Positions 1 through 12,900 of a stretch of 64,000 nt of DNA are shown in pieces. The stretch's first letter is position 1, and every line of letters begins with the position of its first letter. Source of the stretch: Tyto alba (taxonomy: Eukaryota; Chordata; Aves; Strigiformes; Tytonidae); contig NW_024881330.1 of the NCBI RefSeq assembly GCF_018691265.1, forward strand, positions 15,623,386-15,687,385, given 5' to 3'. The notes below the pieces were generated by a model. The model worked only from the letters and a program-made list of their open reading frames with translations. It did no database searches and was not told the origin of the DNA. A program made the translations under genes and the position numbers.

Positions 1-841
1 TTTGTGGTGCTAGGACACAGGTTTACAACCTTAAAAAGGTAGAAGCTTGGCTTGGATGGTGATGTCTATTATGCAGTCTTGTCTAGGTCTTGCTTCTCTC
101 CTTGTCTACAGCCCTTGTAAAGTTGTTTTTATTGCGATTTCGATGTATGTAAATTCTGCAAAGCAGTGATGAATTGAAAATGAATAATAACTTAGCACTT
201 GATTTTGAGTAGTACACTTGACACAGTGAAATTAGACTTTTATTGCATTATATTTTTAATATATTTTAAAAAGAAAGAAAGATAATTGACTGTTTCTCAC
301 TGAACTTTATAAATTACAACTGTTAGTCATTCCAAAAAAGAAATAAACTTGAGTGAGGCGTAACAGGATCTGCTCTATGACTTTTGGCAGAAGATAAGCA
401 ATACTGCAGGATGTACTTTTTACAGATGCTGCAGTCTGAACAAAACTTTGTCATAGGCCATTTCTAATTTCTCATCCGCTTGTGACCATATTGTGTTCTT
501 GTTGTAATTGATTATGAAGAGATGGAACAGTCAAGAATATTAGTATTTTCTACTGTGACTTAGCAGGTAAGCTTAGTAGGGATTGAATACCACCTAACCT
601 GCTCTGTAAACCTAAAGCTATAGTTTGGGAGCTGTATATTCACAGTCAAATGGGTTTCCATTTTCTTATTGTACCCCTGCTGATCCTGCAAAGTTGATTG
701 TTTGTTTTGCTACTGCCCTCTTTTGCTCTGTTCAGTAATCAAGGACTGAGGACATGCTTGTGTAGCACATTTGGTTCTTAAAACATATTTTAAGCTTGTT
801 TCTTTATTGATATTCACCTCTGATAACTTTTGACCTCACAG
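1..841. other. AT-rich non-coding DNA
   Basis: No gene is visible here. The stretch is AT-rich, with a T/A-only segment followed by a short GAAA-type repeat around 250-285. Its last 40 bases contain a possible branch-point-like TGATAAC and a short pyrimidine-rich run ending in CACAG at 837-841, which would serve as the splice acceptor of the candidate exon that follows. Otherwise I see nothing. Confidence 0.6.
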
Positions 842-907
842 TGGAGATGAAGCAGGGGCCAACAGCAATTCTGACGAGAGAAGCGATAACAGAGAATCCT
901 TGTGCTA
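842..907 (+). CDS. candidate 66-bp cassette exon, gene unknown
   Basis: This is a possible internal exon, not an identified gene. It is bounded by CACAG at 837-841 and a GTAAGG donor at 908-913. It is 66 nt long, a multiple of three. Read with one base completing the previous codon, it is open throughout and gives 21 residues rich in Asp, Glu, Ser and Asn, including NSNSDERSDNRES, then two bases of a split codon (phase 2 at both ends). Symmetric phase and an acidic, low-complexity composition fit an alternatively spliced linker in a nuclear or cytoskeletal protein. A second frame is also open, so the coding potential is not proven. The pyrimidine tract is weak. I do not recognise the peptide, and a chance AG-GT pair is a real alternative. 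Confidence 0.25.
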
Positions 908-1805
908 GTAAGGTCACAGAGTCCTTCAAACAGAGGTGAAGCTCCTGTCCTACCAAAAAAGGTCCCCTGGTGGGTAAGCATGAGTGTGCTGTTCTCAGAC
1001 AAACAAAACATATACTCTGTTCTGTGTGTCCATGTTCATAAAAGGTATTCCTTGTGGGAAACTACCAGAGGTATTACATCTGGTCCTGTTGTTCAGGTAA
1101 GGTGTCTCATGCAGCATGGCCGAGCCTCTACATTGCCAAAATAGATGACTTTGGGACTTTAAGCCAGTTGACAGAACTGTTGTTTTGGATATTTTTTTCA
1201 AAAAAAGTGTTTTCTTCTGACGCAGTATATCATAATTCCTCCCCAAAATAAGGACATCAGCACAAATACAAAGATGTGCTCTTTACTGAGACAGACATGG
1301 GACTGTTGACTAATGTCCAGGAGATAGCATGTTGTCCATTTTGCTTGCAATGTTTAGGGAATAATTCTTCTGTGTGAGGAAAGAGAGTGAAAATGTAGCT
1401 TGGAAAGCCTGAAAACCACCCTGACGTGCCTCCGGTCCAGCAGCCACCTTGCTGAAGCACTAGGCCAAAATTTCTTGGCTCCTGGGTCAGGTCTGTGTGG
1501 AATGGTGCTGGGATCCATAAATCAAGGTTATTCAGTAACATGATTGTTAAACTCCATTTGACTTTCATTCTGCATTTATCAGAAAGAACCATATAGAACT
1601 GAATAAACAAACAAAAGAAAATCCTTAATTTTAGGAGCAATTATTCTAAAAAAAAAAAAGGCAATCCAAGGGAAACTGTGCAAAATACATTTTTGTTTCC
1701 AAGGGAAACAGTAATGAGAAAGAGTTAGGTCACTGTGGGAAAAAAAAAAACAAAAAAAAAAAAACGCATAGAAAACCTTTATTAACAAGGACGTGGAAAC
1801 AGAGC
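908..1805. other. non-coding DNA with A-rich tracts
   Basis: Unique-looking sequence without a supportable gene. It holds an A12 run at 1648-1659 and an interrupted A-rich tract at 1740-1764. The phenylalanine-rich minus-strand frames here simply translate those tracts. Confidence 0.6.
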
Positions 1806-1922
1806 TTATCTTTTTGGGCAGCTTTGCCTAATAGATAAGGCCCTGGACTGGAAGTGGGTTCAAATCCCAGCTTTGCTGGAGAATTTTGGTCAACTTAGAC
1901 CTGTCAGTTAGTGCCCCTGTAA
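1806..1922 (+). mobile_element. MIR-type SINE fossil (tRNA-derived 5' half)
   Basis: A degenerate tRNA-like head is visible: a box-A-like TGCCTAATAGAT followed by GGACTGG and an intact box B, GGTTCAAATCC, at 1857-1867. After it comes CCCAGCTTTGCTGG and a decayed core region (GGTCAACTTAGACCTGTCAG). This order, with the ordinary tRNA anticodon arm not preserved, is that of the amniote MIR/CORE-SINE family rather than a functional tRNA gene. The copy is heavily diverged and its 3' half is not recognisable. MIR copies in birds are old, so it was probably inserted early in amniote history. Confidence 0.6.
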
Positions 1923-4224
1923 TTTCTTTTTGCAAAGAGAATGTAATACAGTTTGTCCTCTGAGAAGTGTTCAGAGTAAAGATGAGGTATTCGTGTGGTC
2001 CCTCAGTATGGTACAGTGCTAGTACCCACCTATGGAGGGACGTAGGATTTGAGGCTTTGCAGTTGTGTGTGACCGGTAGTCCTGCTCGCTTTTATTTCCT
2101 GACTGAGATACCACTTTATTTTTCACCCTCCCTTAAGGAGACTGTTGTTACCAATGAATGGCAGTGCTCTCAGAGACCCTGTACAGTGTAAAATGCCTTC
2201 CCTTCGCACCCACAGCTTCAGAGAAACCAAGTGACTGGATTGGTCACATCAGTACCTTTGAGCCGAGGCCCAGATACTAATTAGTGAAGCCTTGTAACAG
2301 ATTTTTGGAGTGTCTGAGCATTATCCCAGCTTTTGAGGTGGTGAACAAAGCATGGGAAGACTGACTGGCATGCTCAGGATTGTACAGCCATGTGCACAGA
2401 CAATTACAACTGCAAACCCAGTCTCCTTGGTATTCTTTCCTCTCTCAGAGGATGAGGTTTTATGTGTTTCCTGCTACCAAGCCCAACCTATAAGGGCTGG
2501 GCCGGTACTGGAATAAGGATTATCAAATAGCTGGAGAACTGGAAGAGACACTGAGGCTTTACTTTCTGAATCAAGTGTCTTCGAGACCACATAAAATTAA
2601 ATCCTGTGTGCTTGGTGTTACAAAACCTAGTCTTGTTAACCCAGTGCTGAGCCAAACCCAAAGTGATGACTAGTGATGCTTGCTTGTTTTTCAGTTTTCA
2701 ATATAATGCTGCAGTCTTTGTTCTTTTTTTCTGGTACGCAGTGTTTTCTCTAAGCTGCGGAAGAGCTATGGTGTTATGGAACAGCAATGGCAGAGATCCA
2801 CACTTTGATGGTGTCATGGGTACAAACAAGTCTTTGAAGTCCATTGCAATGTTGGGAGATGCAGTGGAGAACATGTTGGAAACAGGCCAGGCACACACTG
2901 GTGGACCAAACTTGTTACCACAGTTGTAAACTGTGGGAGGATAAAAACAATTGAATGACTAAGCTTTTGCAAAGCCAATTTAAATTCAGCATCTAATGAA
3001 CTTTCACAAGGAGCGAGCCCAAAGAAATGGAACACCTCAAAGCCTTCAGTTAAAATGAAGGTGTCTTAAAGACTTACATTTCAGTATCCTGCTGGGGAAA
3101 ACCAGATTTCATATATCTTAGAATGCTAAGGTAAAAATTAACTGAGAAATCCAGCACTACTACCCTACTTCCCCAGTCTTCCAGGCCTACTTTAAATCTT
3201 GTAAAAGATCAGAGAAGTATAAGCAACCTACTGGGGGAAAAAACCCACAACAATTGCTAGAAAAATAAATTTCCTTTCCAGGTATCTCTGAGGTGGTCTT
3301 TGCGTCCACCATTATTTGTAGTGTCAGAAGCACCTGCCACAGGCTTATCCCTGACCCTACAGCCTCACAGTCACTTCATGCATATCTGCTTAACAAGCTG
3401 GAAACCTTAAAAGGGTGCCCAGGTTCCTCTTGGAGTTTTAGCTGTTGGTAAATCAAAGTCAAACAGAGGCTTTGCGAGCCTTCTGTTTAAGCATCTGTTA
3501 ATTTTCAAGTGGTGATGCTAGGTTGTTGATAGTTATTTTTTGCTGATAGAATTTTTTTTAAAGTGTAATCATTGTTTAATTAGTTTATATGCGAGAGAAG
3601 TAGTTGAAATCGGCCTGTTCTGAAGAGAAACAGGGAAAATATTGTGGGTTCATCTGTCAGTGAAAACCGATGAAAATGGATGCAGTTCCAATCAAGAGCC
3701 TGTTAACTCCTTGGTTAACCAGCACAGTCCCAAACAAAATGTGACCACAACCTGTGCGTTTATATTGGCCACATCTTTTGGTATCATCAGAGTATGGGGA
3801 AAAAATATTTCATATCGACCCTTGTGCAAAAGCCAATGGTTAAGTTGCAGACAACTTCAAAATGCAGCTACTCCCTACATAAAAATGTGCAGCAGAAAAT
3901 AGCAGCTTAACCATGTGGAGAAATAAAGCCAGAAGAGAGAGTATATTTTCAGTAGCAATTTAGTGCATGATTGATCTTACTGATAGCAGTAGTGTAGTGT
4001 TCATAGCTGAGTAAGCCCACCAGCAACAACTTGCTTGTAATGTGTGTGTCGGAAAAATGCAAAGAAAATAAATTAAGTTTTAAGTAAAATTTACATTTGT
4101 ATTAGAAAGTCAACATGTTAGAGTTTAGCATGCTTAACATTTTATGAGAGCTAATTCCTGTTCCAAAATTGCTCTGTTTATGTATTTGTTTTGTTGTTTC
4201 CTCTTACTCTTTTCTGTGTCTGGG
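1923..4224. other. non-coding unique DNA
   Basis: No gene, transposon or strong regulatory signature recognised. Open frames are short (under 100 codons) and have no domain-like sequence. Confidence 0.6.
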
Positions 4225-4256
4225 TTTTTTTTTTTTGGTTTTTTTTTTTTTTTTTT
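4225..4256. repeat. poly-T tract
   Basis: A T12-GG-T16 type tract. It could be a decayed poly-A tail of a minus-strand retroposon, but no element body is recognisable next to it. It is probably length-polymorphic. Confidence 0.8.
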
Positions 4257-7200
4257 GGTATTTCTAGTATATTGCTTTTTTTTTAAAGATTAATACCTGA
4301 AGAGCAAACCCAACAATTTCAGATGCAGTTAACTTTGCCTCTGTGTGTTCATTTTTTACTAAATTCCCTGTAATGCTTCCTCCCTTCCCACCAACCTCTC
4401 TGATAAGACAGCTGATAGTCATGCATCATTTTTACCTGGGATGTCCCAAAGCAGTTGTCACCTGCCTGGGTTATGTGGACAAGAAACCATCTAGAGGAGC
4501 AAAAGTAAAGCACGGGTGTGAAAGACTGGTCACACCTATGAAGATGTGGTGCCTCTGCAGCGGGGACAGCTTAAAGGGCTGCAGCCACACGATGTCGGCT
4601 GGGTACCTGGGACATGGTTTTGCTCTAGTCATGCTTTGTGGTTGAGCTCTGACTTTGGGAGTGCAAGCTCGTTCTCTTTGATGATGTGAAGGGAAGCTTT
4701 TAAGCTGAAGTCTTTTACCCTGTGGAAATTTGAATATGAAAGTTGTCAAAACCACCTGGCAGTGGGTGAAAGAGATTTCCTTTCTAGCCCTGACCTTTCT
4801 TTTACAATAACTGCACTTTCACGTATGCTTCTGAACAGCCATGATAATCATAAGGATGGCATTCAGAAAGGCTCTGGCAGAGGTGAGCAGCCTCAATGGA
4901 TGCCTTCTATTTTCCAGCTCTCCTTTGAGTGCTTCCCTTTGTAATGAGGGTGCTCAGAGTAAAAGGCATCCTTTAACATTGTAAAATCAGCATCTTTATA
5001 TTGTTTTATCCTTTTTCCAGTGCGCAGCTTTTTTTTTTTCTGTCCAAAACAAAGCAGCGGCTATTACCTTCCTTCCCATCTCCTGCAAAGAGTACATTTG
5101 GAAACAGTTCTGGTAATAGCACTGAGTCCTGCACTGGGGCATCAGTGACCCACTGACATGGCTAGCAGTGACCCTTTCCCTCAAGCTCCTCATCCTGCTC
5201 TGGCAGTTCTGTGCACTTTGCCTACAGACTTTCAGAAATCAGGCCACTAAGCTAAATTGCAGGTCCTAGCTGTTGGCACTTGTGTTCACAAACCTTAACG
5301 TGGTCTGGTCTGTTGACATCTGCAAAATCTGGCTTTCCTTTTGGTTTATCAGTGGTTTTGTTTGGCTGAAGGCATGCTGGCAGTTACAATTTCCTCCCTT
5401 GCTGGGCTTTTGTGCGCCACTGAGTCTTGGTACGTCTTGCTGCAGCATTTTAAGATGCTACTGCTGTCAGTTGTTTACAGCTCTGCTGGAAAATTGGCTT
5501 GCAGTAGAGTTGGTGAACCCCTTGAGTGCACCTGTATGTCAGCTGGGCTTCTAGGTTATTGTCCTAAATATTAGTATAACCTGCTAGTAAAAACAGGTCT
5601 GCCACCAAATCCATACAGTAGGATAGAGAGACTAAGGCACAGCATGCCTTACCTTCTGCTGGGAGTGCATATATGTTCAGATATGGAGTCTGGCTCAGCT
5701 CTGAAGCTCCTAAAAAAAGTGGTCCTGCTGCCTTTGTGGGATCTGGCAGAGGTAAAACTGAGCAAGCTGCAGCCTTCATAAGCAGCTCAAATGGACTGAG
5801 CTCATCCTAAGCAATGTGAGTGGTACGAACCAGATCTGCATCTGGGGTATGGCCAGCAACAAGGACGGAAAGTGTTCAGGTCACTGGGTAGAAGACATGC
5901 TTGAGCCTGATCCTTATCTATAGGTATAAAAAATGTAAAGGCTGAAATAGTAATGACAATATCCTGGAGCACGAAATGGACCCAGTGTTGCCTAGATCCA
6001 GACAGCCTTAACTTTGAAACAACCTCCTGTATTTTCCCCATTTGGTTATATCCAGATATTGTTTATCTTACTAAACTTTAGTTTTGATCTGGTTTATGCC
6101 AGGGCTGGGTTTTTTCTGAGTGCCTACAGTAGTTGTGTTGGGATCTCTAGATTAATAACACTGCTTCAGTATTTGCATAAGGGCCTTATTTATTTCAGTT
6201 CCACTTGGGAGGACTTGGATATCTAGCCTTTGAGCATGTATTAAAATATCATTGTGGGTCATAAATTGTTGTTATAGTCTGCTCGCATAGTGCCTTAAGA
6301 TTTGCATGCCCTAGACTGATAAATAAAATGAGTGATTATGTTCTGAATAAATGCAGTCTCTCTTACTGCTGTTCCTTTGAGGAAGGGCAGACCTGATGTT
6401 GCATGTTAGATTTTGCATGCATGGTGTGTGCAGCTAATCTTGTTTCTTAATAACTTACACAGAGCCATTTACTGTGAGGTGTTACCTTGTGGCCTAGAAA
6501 CAGCAGGTTGTTTCAGCTTAGTTAGCCCAGTGTCACTAGTTCTTCACAACAGCGCACTCAGGTTGAAAGTCCACAGTTTACACAATGGGCTTTAGGCTGT
6601 GTTCAGTTCTTTTTGTGTTATTTCCTCTCCCTTTTACTCATTCATGACTGCCACGTCATTTTTGCTCTGTGAAGAAGAGAGTGAGTTACTTCCTTTGGAA
6701 GGTATCTTTCTGTGTGTAAAGAAGTGGCTTTCAGTATTTGTTTCCTGCTGCTATACTTACATCACTAGATCAGCTCCTGTTTTGCTTAGACAATCTCTGT
6801 TTTCAGATGTGCCAAACAGGACAGTGGTAAGCTGTGCAGAATATTATAGGACATGGTCATATATGCCTGTTCTAGTATATAAAGTAGACTTAAAGCTGCT
6901 GCATGAGTGGCGGTTGTGTGCCACTGGCATGTCACAAAAGTAGGGTGCCCTGGTGTATGCTAGTAATTTCACTAATTTCTTCCACTATCTGTATACAAGA
7001 TGTGCCAAGATCTGTATATGGAAGTGTGTAACATCTCTGAGATACATAAAGTACCTGCTATTAAAGAGGAGTTTGTATTGCACTGAATTAATCTTCTGAA
7101 ATGTGAACACCTCATCCAGGATGGGCAAGCAAGCTGCTGTTCTAGGTAGTGAAAAGAGAAAGCAACTCCAGGGGCTGGTTGAGCCCTCCTCAAGTTGGTA

Positions 7201-9926
7201 TCCGCATGGTTTACACCCATGTCACTGTGGCCATAGACAGATGGAATAAACTGGGTTTTGGGGAAACACATCCCTTTCTCTTGACTCAGCCTGCATAGCT
7301 GACTCACAGTGCCTGGCTTTCAGCTGGCTGAAGTTAGGTGTCAGGAGACCCATCCTAAATGTCTCACTCCAGCAGTGGAGTGGATCCCTAATGAGGGTCC
7401 AGAATTTACTTAACAGCTTTGTCTCTCATCAGATTATTTTAATGTATAAGCTGTGGATATTGTGGTTGTAATTTTGGTTTATTTTGAGGCAGTTTTAAGT
7501 ACCATTCCTCTTGCCCATCCTAATTGCATCTACATGCTTTTGCCTTGTTCAGTGGAGCCTTTCTTAGAGAAGCACAACTAGAATGTGTGGAGCTTCTCAG
7601 AAAATGAACAGAAGGAGGTTCATGAAATGTCTGTTGTGAAGGGAAAGAGGAACATTTTCTGTGAATAATGTAGCAGAAATTAACCGACCTAAAGCAAATT
7701 GCCATCTAAAATATGCTGCTTTGGGGAGGTTTAGAAAGACCAGAGGAGATTGTGGAAAACAAATCATTCTGCTAATGTAGGACACAGCTTAGTCCGTGAA
7801 AGTTATTAGTTTTTGGAAACTTTCTGTAATTATGTCAAACTTCTTACTAAACCATCTGGACCTTTTTTCCTTTCTTGGCTTGGTTAGTATGTGTGGCCTC
7901 TTTCATTTGGCATGAATAGCACAGGGACCAAAAGAAAAGACTCACTCCAGAGAAGGCAAAGGAGACCTCTTCCAAAGATCAATTTCATGAAGAGATCACA
8001 TGAGACAGTTTTGCCCCACTTTGGGAAATTGCAGAATCTCAAGGAGCTGATGTGGCAAAAGCAAACGAGCTAGAAAGTCATGCTAAATAAGATGCAGGTG
8101 CAAGAAGATAGCTGAACTTTGCCCAGAGTAATTTCTATGAGTCATGTGTATGTCTGCCTCCTAGCAGCCTGACTGAAAGAACTTTTAAAACTCTATTATC
8201 TAATTAAGATAACAAGGCATTTGAGGATGACTTTATTGGATCAGCTAAATTGTATGACTTTGTTAGCTGTAGTCTGCCTCGATTGAAAGCTACAGCTGGT
8301 GGAAGAAGATGGAAGAGGTGGCCTGGAGTGAGCTCCAAATTGTAAAATTCAAATCCAGACCTCTTGCATCTCTGAAATTATAGGAGTCCGGGCACATGCC
8401 TGATCAAGGTGTTTTGCTTATTTGAAAGTGTGTCTTTCTTTTTCCTCTAATGTTGTTGACTTGTTTGGGGTTCATCTTGCTTTGAAGTGGCTGGGCGTTC
8501 TTCTGCAGTTGTCAAATGTCATGGGAAGAATAATGGAGAGAAAGTTATTGTGTCTTGAGCTTGTATGGATCAAAGATGTGTGTATGCATGTGAGCGTACA
8601 TGTTCTTCATTTTCTCCTGAGAAGAAGTCAGATCTCATGTCACGTGGCATGGGAGTGAGGCAGAAGTACAGCTTGGGGGTGAGAGGCGACGGGTATCAAT
8701 ATGCCCAAATATATATTGACAAATGCATTTGATATGCCTGTCAGAATAGAGTCTTCTCCCTGAAATAGAGGGCAGCTGTCTGCTGCTGACATGAGAGGTG
8801 TTTATGAGCAAATAAATCTTTGTCATCTTTCCATCTGCTAATGTGGATGTGCTAAATCAATGGAAAGAAGTGGGAGGAAGGCACAGGAGCCTACCTGCCA
8901 ACGACAGTGTTTTGCCCAGATCCTTTTCTCTTCCAAAAGCTACCATCAGAACTTTTTTTCTTGCCACTTTTATAATGTTAAAGTACCCGGAAATGGAAGA
9001 GTTGTATTTGTAGATACTGAGTCAAAGTATGATCAATGTAGAGTATTTCCAAAGTAATAAACTTAGTATGGTTCTAGACACCAATGGAACGGCAGACACA
9101 CTTGCCAAGGAAGCTTCTCCCTTGTTTGTCCTGTGGTTTGTGGTCTGCTAATTAGGTTAGTTGGTTTATTTGAACTACTCAGAGACTTGTTAAAGTGCAT
9201 ACTTACAAAAGAAGGCATGGCCATCTCCCTACAACAAGATGGCAGTTCTGAGTCAAGTATTGTTCTTTCCTTATCCCTGATTGTATTTTTACAAGGTGAT
9301 GTGATGCATGCCGGTTCCCTTTGTTGAAACCTGTGTTACTTTTGATAAGTGCTAGAAGTCAGGTATAGAAAACTGGAAATTATTCACAAGTTTGCAACTT
9401 TGTGAATGGAATGCAGATCATTGCTTGCAGTCAGAGAGAGACTGAATATTTAATTTATAAGACATGATTCCAATTAAAATGCTTATTGTTTTGTTTTTCC
9501 TTTTATATTGGAAAATGCAGAGCCTGTTCTATAAAAGTTCCCCACGGCTACTTCAGCACAAATATATCTATAGTTTTTCTTTCTTCATAGCTCCTCACAA
9601 TTGATTATAAATCCCTGCATCACCAGTGTCTGATTCTCTCTGCAGTTAAGAATTTATCTGCATTATTGTAGAAATTCTTTTTTTCCCTAAGGTCTAAACT
9701 GGCCACGGCTTCATCAGATTAGACGGGAAAATAAAACTTCTAGTCATTAGCTAGGTCTCTTCTTAAGCTGAGGACCAGGGGCCATGGTCTGGCTATGTTC
9801 TCTCACTCCTTTTTTACCCCTACATATAAACCAAAAATTGGTGCATTCTTGCCGACAGGCAAATTTAATTCCTTGGCATTGCACAAGGTTCCTTCCTCCC
9901 ACTGCCAGCTGTTCAGAAAGTAGCCT
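4257..9926. other. non-coding unique DNA
   Basis: About 5.7 kb with no supportable gene or mobile element. A 17-bp alternating purine-pyrimidine stretch lies at 8576-8592. All open frames are short and lack recognisable domains. Confidence 0.6.
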
Positions 9927-9962
9927 GCTATTAAGGATGCTCATGCTATTAAAGATGTTCAT
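9927..9962. repeat. 18-bp tandem duplication, two copies
   Basis: Copies at 9927-9944 and 9945-9962 share 16 of 18 positions; the unit begins GCTATTAA. It looks like a local replication-slippage duplication. No function is apparent. Confidence 0.8.
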
Positions 9963-12900
9963 GTTATATGGTCCTTAGCTGTGTTACTAATTTCCCATGA
10001 TCTTTTAAGGACCAGTATTGTCTGATTTGGGATGCATTGCTTAAAACATTAAGTAGCCATTCCCTCCAGGGCTGCACAAGAGGGAAAGTGCCATGCCCAG
10101 TGGTTAGGGTTTATAGGGTTGGTACTTTGCTGTCAGTGCAAAGGCTTGAAAGTTCCTTTTGTGTATTTATTGCACGTCATATTTTGCTATTTGAATCACT
10201 TTATTATTCTTAAAAACACATGAAGAGTTTCTCTTATGCTAATTAAAAACATATTACATGGTTTTACACCAAGCCAGCTGATGCAAGCTTTTTAAAATTG
10301 AATATTTTTAAAATGATTTTCATCTGTTTGCAAGAAAGAAAATGAGTAAAAAGGAACTATTATTTTTTTGTTGCTTTTTCCCCCTCATTACTTTGACTAC
10401 AGATTTTTAACTTTTTTTTTTTTTAAAGAAAAATTAGTTAGTTTTGTTTTGTTACAAAAATTAGTCTACTATAATTACTAGACAGAAGTTTGTACAGTGA
10501 AGATGTTAATTCATGAGATAATGCTTGGAGATGCTGGTAAGGAATTTCTCTTGTTCTACATCTTCTAGAAAGTAAAGATAGTAGTGAGGGTTGTTTGATG
10601 CCCTTTAACTTGTCTTCATGATCATTAATTTAACCTTAATTCTCTATCTTCTGTTGGTACCTTTAAGATGGATTTTAATGTACCTTTTTGATACATTTTT
10701 AAAAACCCACTGAATTTTGTAGTATTGGCAGTAGATTGCAGATAGGCTGTTAAATAGAAATGCATAATGATTTTTTTTGCTTTGTGGCTTATTTGATTTT
10801 CTGATTACAGTGGTGCCACATGGCGAAGTTGTTGGAAGTTTAAAGTTCATGTCACTCCTTAGTCCTTGATGAATTTTAATTTATACTCAAACTGTGCCGT
10901 ATATCTTTGTTTCAAATTAATTTCTGAAACACAAATTTTTTAGGTCATCCATTTGAGTCTCTTCTGGCTTTCTGAGGGTTCAGCCCTGAGTGAAGTGACC
11001 GTGACAAAATCCATCCTCTGGGGTTGGGGGTGGGAAGGAGGTTGGACTCCTTGTACAATGAAAGGGAATTCAGTGAAAGGTTCCGATTTCTCTCCAAAGA
11101 GTTTGTTACATTTCCTAGCAAAGGCCAGATACTTGTTCCTACAAACTGTTAATTGGATTGAATATGCTTGCAAACAGTCATGGGGATAGTAACAAAGAAC
11201 TGGTGGAGCGGATGGACAATGCCTTGCTCAGAGCTTCAGGATAAATGACAGTCCCGTGCTCATTATGAACTGATGTGGTGTTTCTTCATAGTTAAGGTTG
11301 CAACTAGATTCCCATTGTATTTTGTTTCATCAGGTTATTTGTTTCATTGTATGAGAAAACTTGGATTCGAAGATGTCTTTTGTCACTAACTTTGGTTTTA
11401 ACAAAGCTTTTCTTGTGCATTTTCAGTGCTAATTGAGGTCCATCAGTGGCTATATGATTTAATGGTCTTAATAGGAATCTATGAGCACAAACAAAATGGA
11501 ACACTATAAATCACAGCATGTGCAGAGAAATGTAATTCTCTTTCTGTGGAGAGGTAAAGAGCGAAATTACTGAGCTGTATTATATTGCATACCCTGCAGG
11601 TCATGCGAAGAACTGGAATTTCAGATTTATTCACTTTTGTAGAATAATGTCACATAAGCAGAGTAAAGTATAAATATCAGTGATTTCTTTGTTTCCTTTG
11701 TGTGGCTGAAACCAGTGTTGCTGTTGTTGGAGAGTTATAGCTGCTTACCATGCTTCTGCATGCGCACACACTGGTATACTGACAGTAATTTTGGTGAGCA
11801 CTTTTGGTGGCAAGTATCATTGTAAAATAATTGAAGAGAAGTTGTTTTTCAACTATCCATCTGCCTGTGATTCTGGTAACCAAGGTAACTTGCCCATGAT
11901 ATTACATGAAGATGCCTTACTTTTATTGGGACAACCTACCTTTTATTTAATTGCCAAGTAGATGGCAACTGTACAGAAATTTTTACATGAACATGGCGAG
12001 AACTGATATGTAATTACTGGTCTTGCTGGGGCATATGGAATATTGTTCTATAATCTGTTTTTCAATGTTATATTTTAGTGTATGGACTATAAAATCGATC
12101 TTCTTCTCCTTTCGCTAGCAAGACAAGTTCTAAATTTAAAAAAGAAATACAGCAAACATATTCAGACATATGCCAGTAATGACTGCAGTTGAATATGTGT
12201 TATTTGCCACCTTTTCTCTTTTGACCTTGTTAGCTAGAAAATGTAGGATGTCATCTCAAATATATTGTACTGCTGGAGTGTATGCATTTTACCTGGCTGA
12301 GGGATGTCTTTTGATGTACATAGATATTTAATTATCAATATATCTCTTGACAGCATTTCAAGAATGGTAGAGAACAGAACAAGTATGCTATTTTTTATGT
12401 TATCGTTGACATCTTCAAAGTACATAGGATGCTGGCAATGTATAATATTATATAAAATTCCGTGGTGGGATATTAAGAGCTACTATTAGGACAGAATAAG
12501 AAAAAAAAAATTGCAGAAGGAAGGAATGAAGTTGTGGATGGCAGATTATCTCTTCTTGGAATATGTCAAGAAATCTGCATTTTATTGCTGCACTTTGCAT
12601 CCTCCTGTTACATTGTATGCAGAACTACTTAATGTATGTTGTGTGTTATCCCTTCCCTAAGGGACACCCATGCCTTATGCAAAGATCAGTTGCTGAAGCT
12701 GGTAAGCTGCTAACGCATGTTAGTCCACGTGCTGTTTCCTGTTCCACACTTGGGATTTATGTAGAAGAAAGGCAGTTAGTTGCTCTAATGGGAAGCATGC
12801 AGAGAGTACCCAGTGTGGGTCGGATGCAACCAAATGTCTAAAGAGCAGAGCATTTCTGACTGCTGACTGGGATCAGCACTGAAGAGCGTACAGGAGGCGA

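Noticed and set aside
1812..1885. Possible tRNA gene
   Set aside because: Box B is good, but the acceptor and anticodon arms do not pair and the downstream sequence follows a MIR SINE.
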